From: Phycisphaerales bacterium
Lineage (GTDB): Bacteria > Planctomycetota > Phycisphaerae > Phycisphaerales > UBA1924
DNA length: 5,283 bases
Direction of reading: 5' to 3'
Assembly (NCBI GenBank): GCA_025453375.1
Contig: JALOQT010000175.1
Span: 1-5,283, forward strand
A program made the position numbers and the translations under genes. Shown here one piece after another: positions 1-4,762 of the stretch. Under the pieces are notes generated by a model. The model was not told the DNA's origin and ran no database searches. It saw nothing but the letters and a program-made list of their open reading frames with translations. The stretch's first letter is position 1. Every line of letters begins with the position of its first letter.

Positions 1-270
1 GGCCACAGACACAGATTCGGGATGATCGTTGTCGTGCCTTTGCCCGCGCGGCTCCCGCTCACCAAGCAGATGTGACGGTCATCGCTGTAGCCAAGAGCTC
101 GGCCTGTCCATGGGCAGCGACCAAGCCAAAACTTGCCCGGCTGGTAGGCGTGTTGCCTCGCAAACTCTTCGGGGTCCGCCCACTGCGCTGTCCCAAGGCG
201 ATCTGGCTGCATAGACGCACAGGGTAGCGTTTGCGTTCACCTTTTGCGGGCTTTGGTGTATCGTCGTCAG

Positions 271-1257
271 ATGGAGCCCCGCCGCGACGAACTCGAAGAC
301 TTCAAGACCCGCGTGAACCTCACCGAGTTCGCGGCCGCCGAGGGCTACGCCCTCGACCGCAAGGCTTCGAGTCGCAACTCCGCCGTGATGGTCCATCCCG
401 CCGGCGACAAGATCATCATCGCCAGGGGCGAGGACGGGCACTGGGTCTACTTCTCCGTCCGCGATCCCGGCGACCACGGCACCATCATCGACTTCGTACA
501 GCGCCGCAAGGGCGGCACGCTCGGCAATGTCCGCCAGGTGCTTCGCCCGTGGGTGGGCGGCGGACTCAGCCCGCCGGCATCCCCCCCACTGCTTCGCCCT
601 TCCGCCGACCGCTTCATCGAGCGACTCGAACCCATCACCCGCGACGTGGCACAAGTCCGGGCCCGCTACGAGGCGATGAAGCCCGTCGGGGCGTACAACG
701 CCTATCTGTGCGAAGACCGGGCTATCCCGCCCGCTCTTCTCGCCCAGCCAGCCTTCGCGTCACGCATCCGCGTCGATGAACGCGGGAATGTCATCTTCCC
801 GCACTTCAACGCCGCCGGTCTATGCGGCTATGAGATCAAGAACCGGGGCTTCACAGGCTTCGCTTCGGGGGGCACCAAGGGCCTCTGGGCCAGCGTGCCC
901 ACGCCCGAGGATGAGCGCCTTGTCGTAGCCGAGACGGCGATCGACGCGCTCTCGTATGCGGTGCTCGCAGGTCATCACCGCGCGCGCTTCGTCAGCATTG
1001 CCGGCCAGATGAACCCGGAGCAGCCCGCGCTTCTCCGCTCGGCGATCGGCAAGCTCGCAGCCGGCGGCCGGATCGTGCTGGCCTTCGACAACGATGAAGG
1101 GGGCGACAGCCTCGCCGCACGAGTGACAGAACTCTTCGCGGAAGCGCAGCGGGCAGACCTGACGCTGATCGACGACCGCCCCAGCATTCGCGGCGCCGAT
1201 TGGAACGACGTGCTCGTGTCACAGCACCCGCCCGGGCATGGCCCCGAGCCGCGATAG
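271..1257 (+). CDS. Toprim-domain protein (DUF3991/Toprim-like plasmid protein)
   Basis: The 328-residue product has a C-terminal Toprim fold of the kind found in primases and topoisomerase-like enzymes. What is seen: a first Toprim motif VVAETAIDALS at about 218-228 with conserved Glu221; the metal-binding Asp-x-Asp motif in LAFDNDEGG (Asp273 and Asp275); and a DWNDVL segment at 310-315, common in plasmid and phage Toprim proteins. Residues 1-95 resemble the CHC2 region of primases (VYFSVRDPGDHGTIIDFV) but lack the zinc-binding cysteines. This architecture matches DUF3991/Toprim proteins that often lie near ardC and mobilisation genes on plasmids; the exact reaction is not established. The ATG at 271 is chosen because homology-like sequence begins straight after it. 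In-frame TTG 244, TTG 253 and GTG 256 are alternatives, and none of the candidates has a strong Shine-Dalgarno. It may act as a primase-like or nucleic-acid-processing enzyme, which is inference. Confidence 0.85.
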   Translation: MEPRRDELEDFKTRVNLTEFAAAEGYALDRKASSRNSAVMVHPAGDKIIIARGEDGHWVYFSVRDPGDHGTIIDFVQRRKGGTLGNVRQVLRPWVGGGLSPPASPPLLRPSADRFIERLEPITRDVAQVRARYEAMKPVGAYNAYLCEDRAIPPALLAQPAFASRIRVDERGNVIFPHFNAAGLCGYEIKNRGFTGFASGGTKGLWASVPTPEDERLVVAETAIDALSYAVLAGHHRARFVSIAGQMNPEQPALLRSAIGKLAAGGRIVLAFDNDEGGDSLAARVTELFAEAQRADLTLIDDRPSIRGADWNDVLVSQHPPGHGPEPR

Positions 1258-1568
1258 ATCACCCTCCCCCACTGCCCTCAGCCTGGACGCAGGCCCGCCG
1301 TCCGCAACATCGAACATCGCACGCGGACATCGGATCGGCCGCCCTGGACCTGTTCCTCGCGCAGAGCAGATCAGAGGCGCGGATGAAGCCCCTCGCCCTT
1401 CTCCGCGTCTGTGACGTGACGCCGCACGCACGGCCACGTGCATCAAGGCACGCTCGCATGAGGAGCCCTTCGCACGCGGTGAATCTTGGCTCGGCGGTAT
1501 CGCTGCGCCGCCCGTGAAGAGGCTCGCATCGGGCCATCGGCTCCCAGTCCACTCGACCCGTCGGCTTT

Positions 1569-1653
1569 CGCCGCTGCGCTCCGGCGTCACTGCGGCTTCC
1601 GGTCCATGCACGCCTCACGCCAGACCCGCGTGCCGCGCCCCGCCGCTGCGCTC
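1569..1653. repeat. Short direct repeats CGCCGCTGCGCTC
   Basis: A 13-base sequence, CGCCGCTGCGCTC, occurs exactly at 1569-1581 and 1641-1653. The core CTGCGCTCCG occurs at 1574-1583 and again at 1759-1768, and a relaxed version (GCTGTGCTCCG) lies near 1677-1687. Such dispersed GC motifs are often seen in noncoding parts of GC-rich plasmids. No function can be assigned, and the spacing is not regular enough to suggest iterons. Confidence 0.5.
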
Positions 1654-1784
1654 TGGGGTTCGGTCTGTCATTCGGGCTGTGCTCCGCCCCACGTTCTTCC
1701 GGCGGGCTTTGCCCGCGTCATGCAGGTGAAGGGGCGGGGACCTCCAGCCTTGTGCCGTCTGCGCTCCGCTCGTGCTCCTTCGCA

Positions 1785-1829
1785 CCCGCGAGTGGTCCCT
1801 TGCCCGGTGAAGGGACCGCACGTCGCGGG
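1785..1829 (+). promoter_or_regulatory. Compound stem-loop in the ardC leader
   Basis: Two nested perfect inverted repeats form one long hairpin. The outer stem is CCCGCGA (1785-1791) with TCGCGGG (1823-1829). The inner stem is GGTCCCTT (1794-1801) with AAGGGACC (1810-1817) around an 8-base loop. The structure ends 6 bases before the ardC ribosome binding site (AAAGGAG, 1836-1842). No U-run follows, so a classical intrinsic terminator is unlikely. An mRNA leader structure or a dyad operator controlling ardC is more plausible. The pairing is seen directly; the role is inferred. Confidence 0.6.
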
Positions 1830-1849
1830 ACCCGCAAAGGAGCAAAGAC

Positions 1850-2662
1850 ATGAAAGCCGACGAAGCCAAGAAAATCGCCGATCAGGCCCTCGAAACCCTC
1901 GCCCAGAACCTTCAGGGCGGCAAGAGCGAGCAGCTCACCCGCTACCTCGCGATGCTCGGCCGCTTCCACCGCTATAGCTTTGGGAACGTCCTCCTCATCC
2001 TCTCGCAGAAGCCAGATGCCACGCACGTGGCCGGCTTCAACGCCTGGCGTCACATGGGCCGCTTCGTCAAGAAGGGCGAGAAGGGCATCGTCATCATCGC
2101 GCCCATGATGATCAAGCCACGCGAGGAACGGGCCCAGGGCGAAGAGGCCAAGCCGACCCTCCGCTTCCGCGGCGTGTACGTCTTCGACGTGGCGCAGACC
2201 GACGGCGAGCCGCTCCCAGAGCCAGCCGAGGTCAGCGGGGAACCCGGCGACCACCTTCCGCGTCTGCGTGAGGCCATCGCCCGGCGCGGCATTGTGCTCG
2301 ACACGATCGACGTTCCACTCGGGGCCGACGGCGTCTCACGCGGCGGCCGCATCAGCATCAGGCCCGGCATGCCCGCCGCCCAGGAGTTCTCCGTCCTCGT
2401 GCACGAGCTGGCCCACGAGCTCCTGCATCGCGGCGAAGGCCGCCCGGCCAGCAAGACCGTCCGCGAGACCGAGGCCGAAGCCGTCGCCTTCGTGGTGAAC
2501 AGCGCCATCGGGCTGGACACGGGTTCAGCATCCGCCGACTACATCCAGCTCTACGACGGCAAAACCGAAACCCTCGCCGCTTCGCTGGACCGCATCCAGC
2601 ACGCGGCGACCGAGATCATCACGGCGCTGCTCGGCAAGGCCGAGCACGCCGAGGCGGCCTGA
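1850..2662 (+). CDS. ardC: ArdC-type anti-restriction protein with metallopeptidase-like domain
   Basis: The 270-residue product has the two-part layout of plasmid ArdC proteins, which protect incoming single-stranded plasmid DNA from host restriction. The N-terminal part (about 1-115) matches the ArdC ssDNA-binding domain, with the characteristic YSFGNVLLI segment (42-50), GFNAWRHMGRFVKKGEKGI (62-80) and a hydrophobic VYVFDVAQT strand (109-117). The C-terminal part has the zinc-metallopeptidase motif HELAH (185-189) in VLVHELAHELLH. It is followed by RETEAEAVAFVV (205-216), whose glutamates would supply the third metal ligand, as in gluzincin-like ArdC and ImmA/IrrE-type domains. The start is well supported: AAAGGAG at 1836-1842 lies 7 bases before the ATG. 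It is cotranscriptional in direction with the Toprim gene but separated by a 592-base gap, so it probably has its own control, perhaps through the leader hairpin. The length is near that of compact family members and no lesion is visible. Confidence 0.9.
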   Translation: MKADEAKKIADQALETLAQNLQGGKSEQLTRYLAMLGRFHRYSFGNVLLILSQKPDATHVAGFNAWRHMGRFVKKGEKGIVIIAPMMIKPREERAQGEEAKPTLRFRGVYVFDVAQTDGEPLPEPAEVSGEPGDHLPRLREAIARRGIVLDTIDVPLGADGVSRGGRISIRPGMPAAQEFSVLVHELAHELLHRGEGRPASKTVRETEAEAVAFVVNSAIGLDTGSASADYIQLYDGKTETLAASLDRIQHAATEIITALLGKAEHAEAA

Positions 2663-2725
2663 TGGGCCGCCCAGGGCTCCCGGCCCTTCAACCGGGACGC
2701 CCAACCCTCACCCGACGCTGATAGG

Positions 2726-2750
2726 ACCGCTCGCCCTCTCCGGGCGCGGT
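2726..2750. terminator. GC-rich hairpin between convergent genes, possible terminator
   Basis: ACCGC (2726-2730) and GCCC (2733-2736) pair with GGGC (2742-2745) and GCGGT (2746-2750), leaving a 2-base bulge and a 5-base loop. It lies 64 bases beyond the ardC stop and before the end of the leftward par operon, where a terminator is expected. There is no T-run on either side, so intrinsic termination is uncertain. A second weaker dyad, CCCGG/CCGGG, lies near 2679-2695. Confidence 0.35.
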
Positions 2751-2812
2751 TCGCGGGGGTGCGCCGCAGGTTCGAGCATCACCCGCGTGTGAGCTGTCAG
2801 GCTTCGGTGTTC

Positions 2813-2835
2813 AGGTCATATGACCTTATGACCTT
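2813..2835. repeat. CATATG-centred palindrome plus tandem ATGACCTT boxes after the par operon
   Basis: AGGTCATATGACCT at 2813-2826 is a perfect 14-base palindrome. ATGACCTT occurs twice in tandem at 2820-2827 and 2828-2835, an exact 8-base step. It lies 8 bases past the stop codon of the RHH gene. The same box and the same 8-base step occur in the arrays upstream of parA, so this looks like an outlying binding site for the same protein. It could be part of a partition site or a site at the end of the par transcript. Confidence 0.75.
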
Positions 2836-2842
2836 ATCGCTA

Positions 2843-3367
2843 TCAGGAACGCTTCAGGGCCGTGGCGAGAAAGTCCGCAAGGGCTTGTTCGTACTCGGCC
2901 ATGCCGAGGTGATCGCCCTTGGAGGGCACCTGCAAACGCGGCGCACGCCGCGCCCCGGCCCTCACCGCCTCTTCCGCTCCGGCCAGGATCGACCACATCG
3001 CCCGCGAGACCTGGCTGTACGTCACCTTGCTCCCGAATGCGGCGGAGATCGCATCGGTGGTTTCTTCGATCCGGTCCGCCTCTTCGGGCGTGACCAGAAT
3101 CTTCCGGTTGATCGTGAGCGACGTGCCCCGAAGGGGCCGTGCGGGCTCAGGATTGGTCCGTGGGCGGCTTTGGAGGTTTGGCCCCCCCTGCCCCACTTCT
3201 TCCCGCCGGGCCTCTGTACGAGCTTCCTTGGGCTCAGGAAGGGCCACTGACTGGACGGGGGGCTGGACCGGGGCCGGACGCATCGGCGCAACCGGAACCG
3301 AGGCCGCCGCCGCCAGACGGGACCGAACGGGATCGATCGTGTCGTCGGTCGAGGCGCGCTTAGGCAT
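2843..3367 (-). CDS. Small ribbon-helix-helix-like DNA-binding protein, putative centromere-binding partner of ParA
   Basis: The 174-residue product has a Pro/Ala/Arg-rich, probably disordered N-terminus (about 1-80). A compact segment follows that reads as strand-helix-helix: SLTINRKILV (83-92), a helix over EEADRIEETTDAISAAF (95-111) and a helix over YSQVSRAMWSILAGAEEAV (117-135). This is the expected order for an RHH DNA-binding fold, with the strand contacting DNA. It is the second gene of the leftward par operon: its ATG overlaps the parA stop (8 shared bases), which suggests translational coupling, and a strong AAGGAGG lies 6 bases upstream. In type Ib and pSM19035-like systems the small partner beside ParA binds tandem short repeats and represses the operon. 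The 8-base-stepped ATGACC boxes around this operon fit that role. The RHH assignment is by eye, with no specific family name recognised. A flexible N-terminal tail that stimulates the ATPase is known for such partners and is possible here. Confidence 0.7.
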   Translation of the reverse strand: MPKRASTDDTIDPVRSRLAAAASVPVAPMRPAPVQPPVQSVALPEPKEARTEARREEVGQGGPNLQSRPRTNPEPARPLRGTSLTINRKILVTPEEADRIEETTDAISAAFGSKVTYSQVSRAMWSILAGAEEAVRAGARRAPRLQVPSKGDHLGMAEYEQALADFLATALKRS

Positions 3368-4247
3368 TCGCCGCCTCCTTCACGATCGGCTTGGGCTCGG
3401 TCTGAACCGACCCCCCCACTTCTCCCGACACCTTGGCCGCCGTATCGAGGCGGGCCAGGACCTCACGGGCCAGATCGCGGAACTGTTCGGCCACCTTGTG
3501 ACCAGGATCAGTCTGGAAGAGCGTCTTGCCCTGTGACTGGGCGTGTTCGAGGGCCGTTGCCCGCGTGATCAGCGTGTTGAAGGCTCCGAGCTCGCCGGCG
3601 GCCGCGAACTCACGCTTGATCCGGTCCACGTAGCTGGACGCGATCCGCGTGCGGCTATCGACCTTGCACATCACCACGCCCAAGAGGCGCAGCGTGGCGT
3701 TGCCCGCCTCGCGGACCGCCACGATGTCGGTGAGCGCATCGTTCAGGCCATCGACCGAGAGCTTCGAGGCTTCGGTCGAGAGGATGAACCACTGGGCCGT
3801 GCGATAGGCCGCGATCGTCGGGGCCGATGCGTTGGGCGCAGTGTCCAGGAAGATGAAATCGTACTTTCCGGCCAGCTTTTTGAGGGCTGGCGCGAGCGTG
3901 TTGGTGGGATCGGCGAACTTGTTCCGCTTGCGGTACTCGTTCTCGAAGTCTTCGAGGTTGCGCCGGGCCGGCAGCAGATCGACGTTCTTGGGGAGGTCCG
4001 TCCCTTCCGCCGCGTCGGTCGTCACGATCACGTCTTCGGGCTCCTGATCGCCCAGCAGCACCTCGAAGGTCCCGAGCCAGTCGGTGCCCACGCCAAGCCC
4101 GCGCGTCGAGCCGCAGTTTCCGTCAAGGTCGATCACGAGCGAGCGCTTGCGGAGCTCGAATTTTTTTCGGTCCTGATTGATGATCATATGACCTGATGAC
4201 CATATGGCCGGAACATTCGGGCCATATGGGCGCTTTGATCTGGCCAT
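3360..4247 (-). CDS. parA: ParA-like partition ATPase lacking the N-terminal P-loop (truncated or rearranged)
   Basis: Most of this 295-residue product is a clear ParA/Soj-type deviant-Walker ATPase. The A' motif SLVIDLDGN with STRGLG is at 36-52 (Asp40), Walker B DFIFLDTAPNAS is at 130-141 (Asp135), and the family C-terminal pattern runs from TALEHAQSQGKTLF through DPGHKVAEQFRDLAREVL (231-265). ParA ATPases drive plasmid segregation by ATP-dependent binding to nucleoid DNA with a centromere-bound partner, here probably the overlapping RHH gene. The oddity is the N-terminus: residues 1-35 should carry KGGxGKT, the deviant Walker A motif, but instead read as basic, Pro/Trp-rich sequence encoded by CATATG box repeats. 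No frame on this strand just upstream restores the motif. The ATG at 4247 (AGGG 4 bases upstream) and the ATG at 4187 are both weakly supported starts. Without the P-loop, ATP binding should fail. The body of the frame is otherwise intact, so recent rearrangement, assembly error or a repurposed protein are all open. Confidence 0.8.
   Translation of the reverse strand: MARSKRPYGPNVPAIWSSGHMIINQDRKKFELRKRSLVIDLDGNCGSTRGLGVGTDWLGTFEVLLGDQEPEDVIVTTDAAEGTDLPKNVDLLPARRNLEDFENEYRKRNKFADPTNTLAPALKKLAGKYDFIFLDTAPNASAPTIAAYRTAQWFILSTEASKLSVDGLNDALTDIVAVREAGNATLRLLGVVMCKVDSRTRIASSYVDRIKREFAAAGELGAFNTLITRATALEHAQSQGKTLFQTDPGHKVAEQFRDLAREVLARLDTAAKVSGEVGGSVQTEPKPIVKEAANA
3374..3380 (-). promoter_or_regulatory. 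Strong ribosome binding site of the RHH gene inside parA
   Basis: Read on the minus strand this is AAGGAGG, a near-complete Shine-Dalgarno 6 bases before the ATG at 3367. It lies within the last codons of parA and fixes the start of the downstream gene. It is much stronger than anything before the parA start candidates, so the small partner may be made in excess over ParA. Confidence 0.85.
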
Positions 4248-4254
4248 ATGACCC
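4181..4254. repeat. Box array I at the parA 5' end (CATATG-centred, 8/22-bp phasing)
   Basis: Four CATATG-centred sites lie at 4185-4190, 4201-4206, 4223-4228 and 4245-4250, with centres 16, 22 and 22 bp apart. The rightward half-boxes ATGACC (4188), ATGACC (4196) and ATGGCC (4204) step by exactly 8 bases. Flanks are mostly GGTC/GACC or GGCC, giving near-palindromes. The array covers both candidate parA start codons, so bound protein would cover the translation start and could repress the operon. Tandem boxes at a 7-8 bp step are the known target type of RHH repressors such as MetJ (8 bp) and omega of pSM19035 (7 bp). Confidence 0.8.
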
Positions 4255-4305
4255 TAACCCGCGACATGCCGGGCTCACAAGGTGGCTATCGGCAAGGTGT
4301 TTGGA

Positions 4306-4314
4306 TCATCCACA
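4306..4314 (+). promoter_or_regulatory. DnaA-box-like site
   Basis: TCATCCACA differs at one position from the consensus DnaA box TTATCCACA. It lies in the roughly 70-base gap between the two box arrays, a usual place for a DnaA site in an iteron-type origin. It also overlaps a small dyad, TGGAT-C-ATCCA (4302-4312). One near-match to a 9-base consensus is weak evidence on its own; the position raises it. Confidence 0.45.
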
Positions 4315-4325
4315 GGTTTCGCGTT

Positions 4326-4394
4326 CATATGACCATATGACCCGATGACCTGATTGATATGACCTGATCGAAAAGGCTATATGATCATATGGCC
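4326..4394. repeat. Box array II upstream of parA and rep (8/22-bp phasing)
   Basis: CATATGACC occurs at 4326-4334 and 4334-4342, followed by CGATGACC (4343-4350), GATATGACC (4356-4364), CTATATGATC (4377-4386) and CATATGGCC (4386-4394). Box centres fall at about 4328.5, 4336.5, 4358.5, 4380.5 and 4388.5, steps of 8, 22, 22 and 8 bp, with a half-box 8 bp after the second. The pattern is mirrored around the middle box. This could be a centromere, an iteron set or an operator for both divergent transcription units. Confidence 0.8.
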
Positions 4395-4450
4395 GGATTG
4401 ATCGGGTCGGAACAGGCTCTAAGTGCTTGTCCCGCGCGCATTTAGGCCGC

Positions 4451-4480
4451 TTGACGGCCACGGCGAAGCCCCTACATATT
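4451..4480 (+). promoter_or_regulatory. Candidate rep mRNA promoter
   Basis: TTGACG (4451-4456) and CATATT (4475-4480) are separated by 18 bases and match the sigma70 -35 and -10 consensus at 5 of 6 and 4 of 6 positions. Transcription would begin near 4487 and give a leader of about 270 nt before rep. An AGCCC/GGGCT dyad (4467-4471, 4481-4485) overlaps the -10 region. Box array II lies only about 60 bases upstream, so a protein bound there could influence this promoter. Confidence 0.45.
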
Positions 4481-4582
4481 GGGCTAGTAGAACCCGATTC
4501 CCCCATAGCTGGCCGGCTCGCGGTCAGAGTAGGGGGCTTTTCAACCTTTGGAGGCGTATGGCGTAGACATGCCTCGTACATG

Positions 4583-4609
4583 AAAAAACCACCCTTGGCG
4601 GGGTGGTTT
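4583..4609 (-). terminator. Intrinsic terminator on the minus strand
   Basis: Read leftward, AAACCACCC (4609-4601) pairs perfectly with GGGTGGTTT (4594-4586) around a 6-base loop, and the strand ends in six T (4588-4583). This is a textbook Rho-independent terminator. Read rightward the same hairpin is followed only by TTTC, so it is a poor terminator for rep but could act as an attenuator. No protein gene on the minus strand ends here, which points to a short antisense transcript. Confidence 0.8.
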
Positions 4610-4666
4610 CATCAGAAGGCCGACTCTTGGGTTGACACCCGGAAAAGACGACCACTTCAAGCTGGT
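4583..4666 (-). ncRNA. Putative antisense RNA to the rep leader (copy-number control)
   Basis: A promoter (4673-4701) and a terminator (4583-4609), both on the minus strand, bracket about 84 nt with no credible reading frame. The predicted start at 4666 is an A, 7 bases after the -10. The RNA would be fully complementary to the rep leader about 90-175 nt before the rep ATG. Short counter-transcribed RNAs of this size and position control replication of many plasmids, for example IncFII, IncB/ColIb, pMV158 and pIP501, by blocking rep translation or causing premature termination. A central GGGT-GTCA-ACCC hairpin (4640-4629) could present the contact loop. The elements are seen directly; the existence of the RNA and its role are inferred. 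Confidence 0.6.
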
Positions 4667-4704
4667 AACCTGAAGATAGAGCGTCTTTGCTGCCACGTCA
4701 ACCC
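4629..4704 (+). promoter_or_regulatory. Leader hairpin with possible long-range pseudoknot
   Basis: In the sense leader GGGT (4629-4632) pairs with ACCC (4637-4640), leaving the loop TGAC (4633-4636). Downstream, GTCAACCC (4697-4704) is the exact complement of GGGTTGAC (4629-4636), and its first four bases pair with the exposed loop. The leader can therefore form a local hairpin with a loop-to-downstream pseudoknot, or an exclusive 8-bp long-range stem. In IncB and ColIb-P9 plasmids a similar loop-to-upstream-of-rep pairing activates translation and is blocked by an antisense RNA. The similarity is in layout only. Confidence 0.5.
4673..4701 (-). promoter_or_regulatory. Sigma70-type promoter of the putative antisense RNA
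   Basis: On the minus strand TTGACG (4701-4696) and TATCTT (4678-4673) are spaced by exactly 17 bases. The matches to consensus are 5 of 6 and 4 of 6. The predicted first base is A at 4666. This is the best-spaced promoter I found in the window, and its transcript would meet a terminator only about 80 bases later. Confidence 0.65.
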
Positions 4705-4731
4705 TTACGGGGTCGGGCGTGGCGTTTCTGT

Positions 4732-4762
4732 GCCATCGCGGAATGGAGTCCGCGACGATGGC
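4732..4762 (+). promoter_or_regulatory. Hairpin enclosing the rep ribosome binding site and start codon
   Basis: GCCATCG (4732-4738) pairs with CGATGGC (4756-4762). After a 3-base bulge, CGG (4739-4741) pairs with CCG (4750-4752). The loop holds GGAG (4745-4748), and the ATG at 4758 is buried in the stem. The folded form should limit ribosome access, consistent with tight control of initiator synthesis. The structure also supports 4758, rather than the in-frame ATG at 4743, as the regulated start, although 4743 is not excluded. Confidence 0.55.

Larger units (their letters stand above)
1258..1849. other. 592-base intergenic region, GC-rich, no supported gene
   Basis: No open frame here has convincing codon use or a recognisable motif. 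The frames that cross it give Arg/Pro/Ser/Cys-rich translations typical of shadow reading. It holds short direct repeats (CGCCGCTGCGCTC twice and CTGCGCTCCG variants), a tight GCGGGC-TTT-GCCCGC hairpin at 1702-1716, and a large compound hairpin next to ardC (listed separately). It probably contains the 3' end of the Toprim transcript and the promoter and leader of ardC, but I see no clear -35/-10 pair. Confidence 0.6.
4172..4757. other. Candidate plasmid replication/partition control region
   Basis: This stretch combines features expected of an origin and control region: two phased box arrays, a DnaA-box-like site between them, divergent par and rep genes, and a rep leader with an apparent antisense RNA. 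I see no intact protein gene in 4248-4742. A long frame crosses the leader but continues out of frame into rep and looks like a shadow. The exact origin, and whether the boxes are bound by Rep, by the RHH protein, or both, cannot be told from sequence. Confidence 0.55.

Noticed and set aside
3..227. Open frame on the plus strand from the window edge to TAG at 225-227, about 74 residues, possibly the tail of an upstream gene
   Set aside because: The translation is rich in Arg, Cys and Pro, shows no motif and has no start in view. It cannot be told from chance openness in GC-rich DNA.
79..654. Long minus-strand frame (191 residues) opposite the Toprim gene
   Set aside because: It overlaps the strongly supported Toprim gene, lacks a ribosome binding site and has no recognisable motif. 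It is a typical antisense shadow in GC-rich sequence.
1702..1716. GCGGGC-TTT-GCCCGC hairpin as a terminator for the Toprim gene
   Set aside because: It is more than 440 bases past the stop codon and has no T-run, so there is no good reason to call it a terminator.
3543..4196. 217-residue plus-strand frame opposite parA
   Set aside because: It is the complementary shadow of a well-supported ParA coding region, has no ribosome binding site and has no domain signature.
4274..4303. Plus-strand codons reading AHKVAIGKVFG, resembling a degenerate ParA P-loop that might have been inverted
   Set aside because: It lies on the opposite strand from parA. The residues after it do not follow the TTxxxNLA pattern, and matching needs an inversion, a base insertion and several substitutions. 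Chance resemblance is more likely.
4632..4660. Perfect -35-like TTGACA on the plus strand in the rep leader
   Set aside because: No acceptable -10 hexamer occurs at 16-18 bases (CTTCAA or TTCAAG at best). The sequence is better explained as one arm of the leader hairpin.
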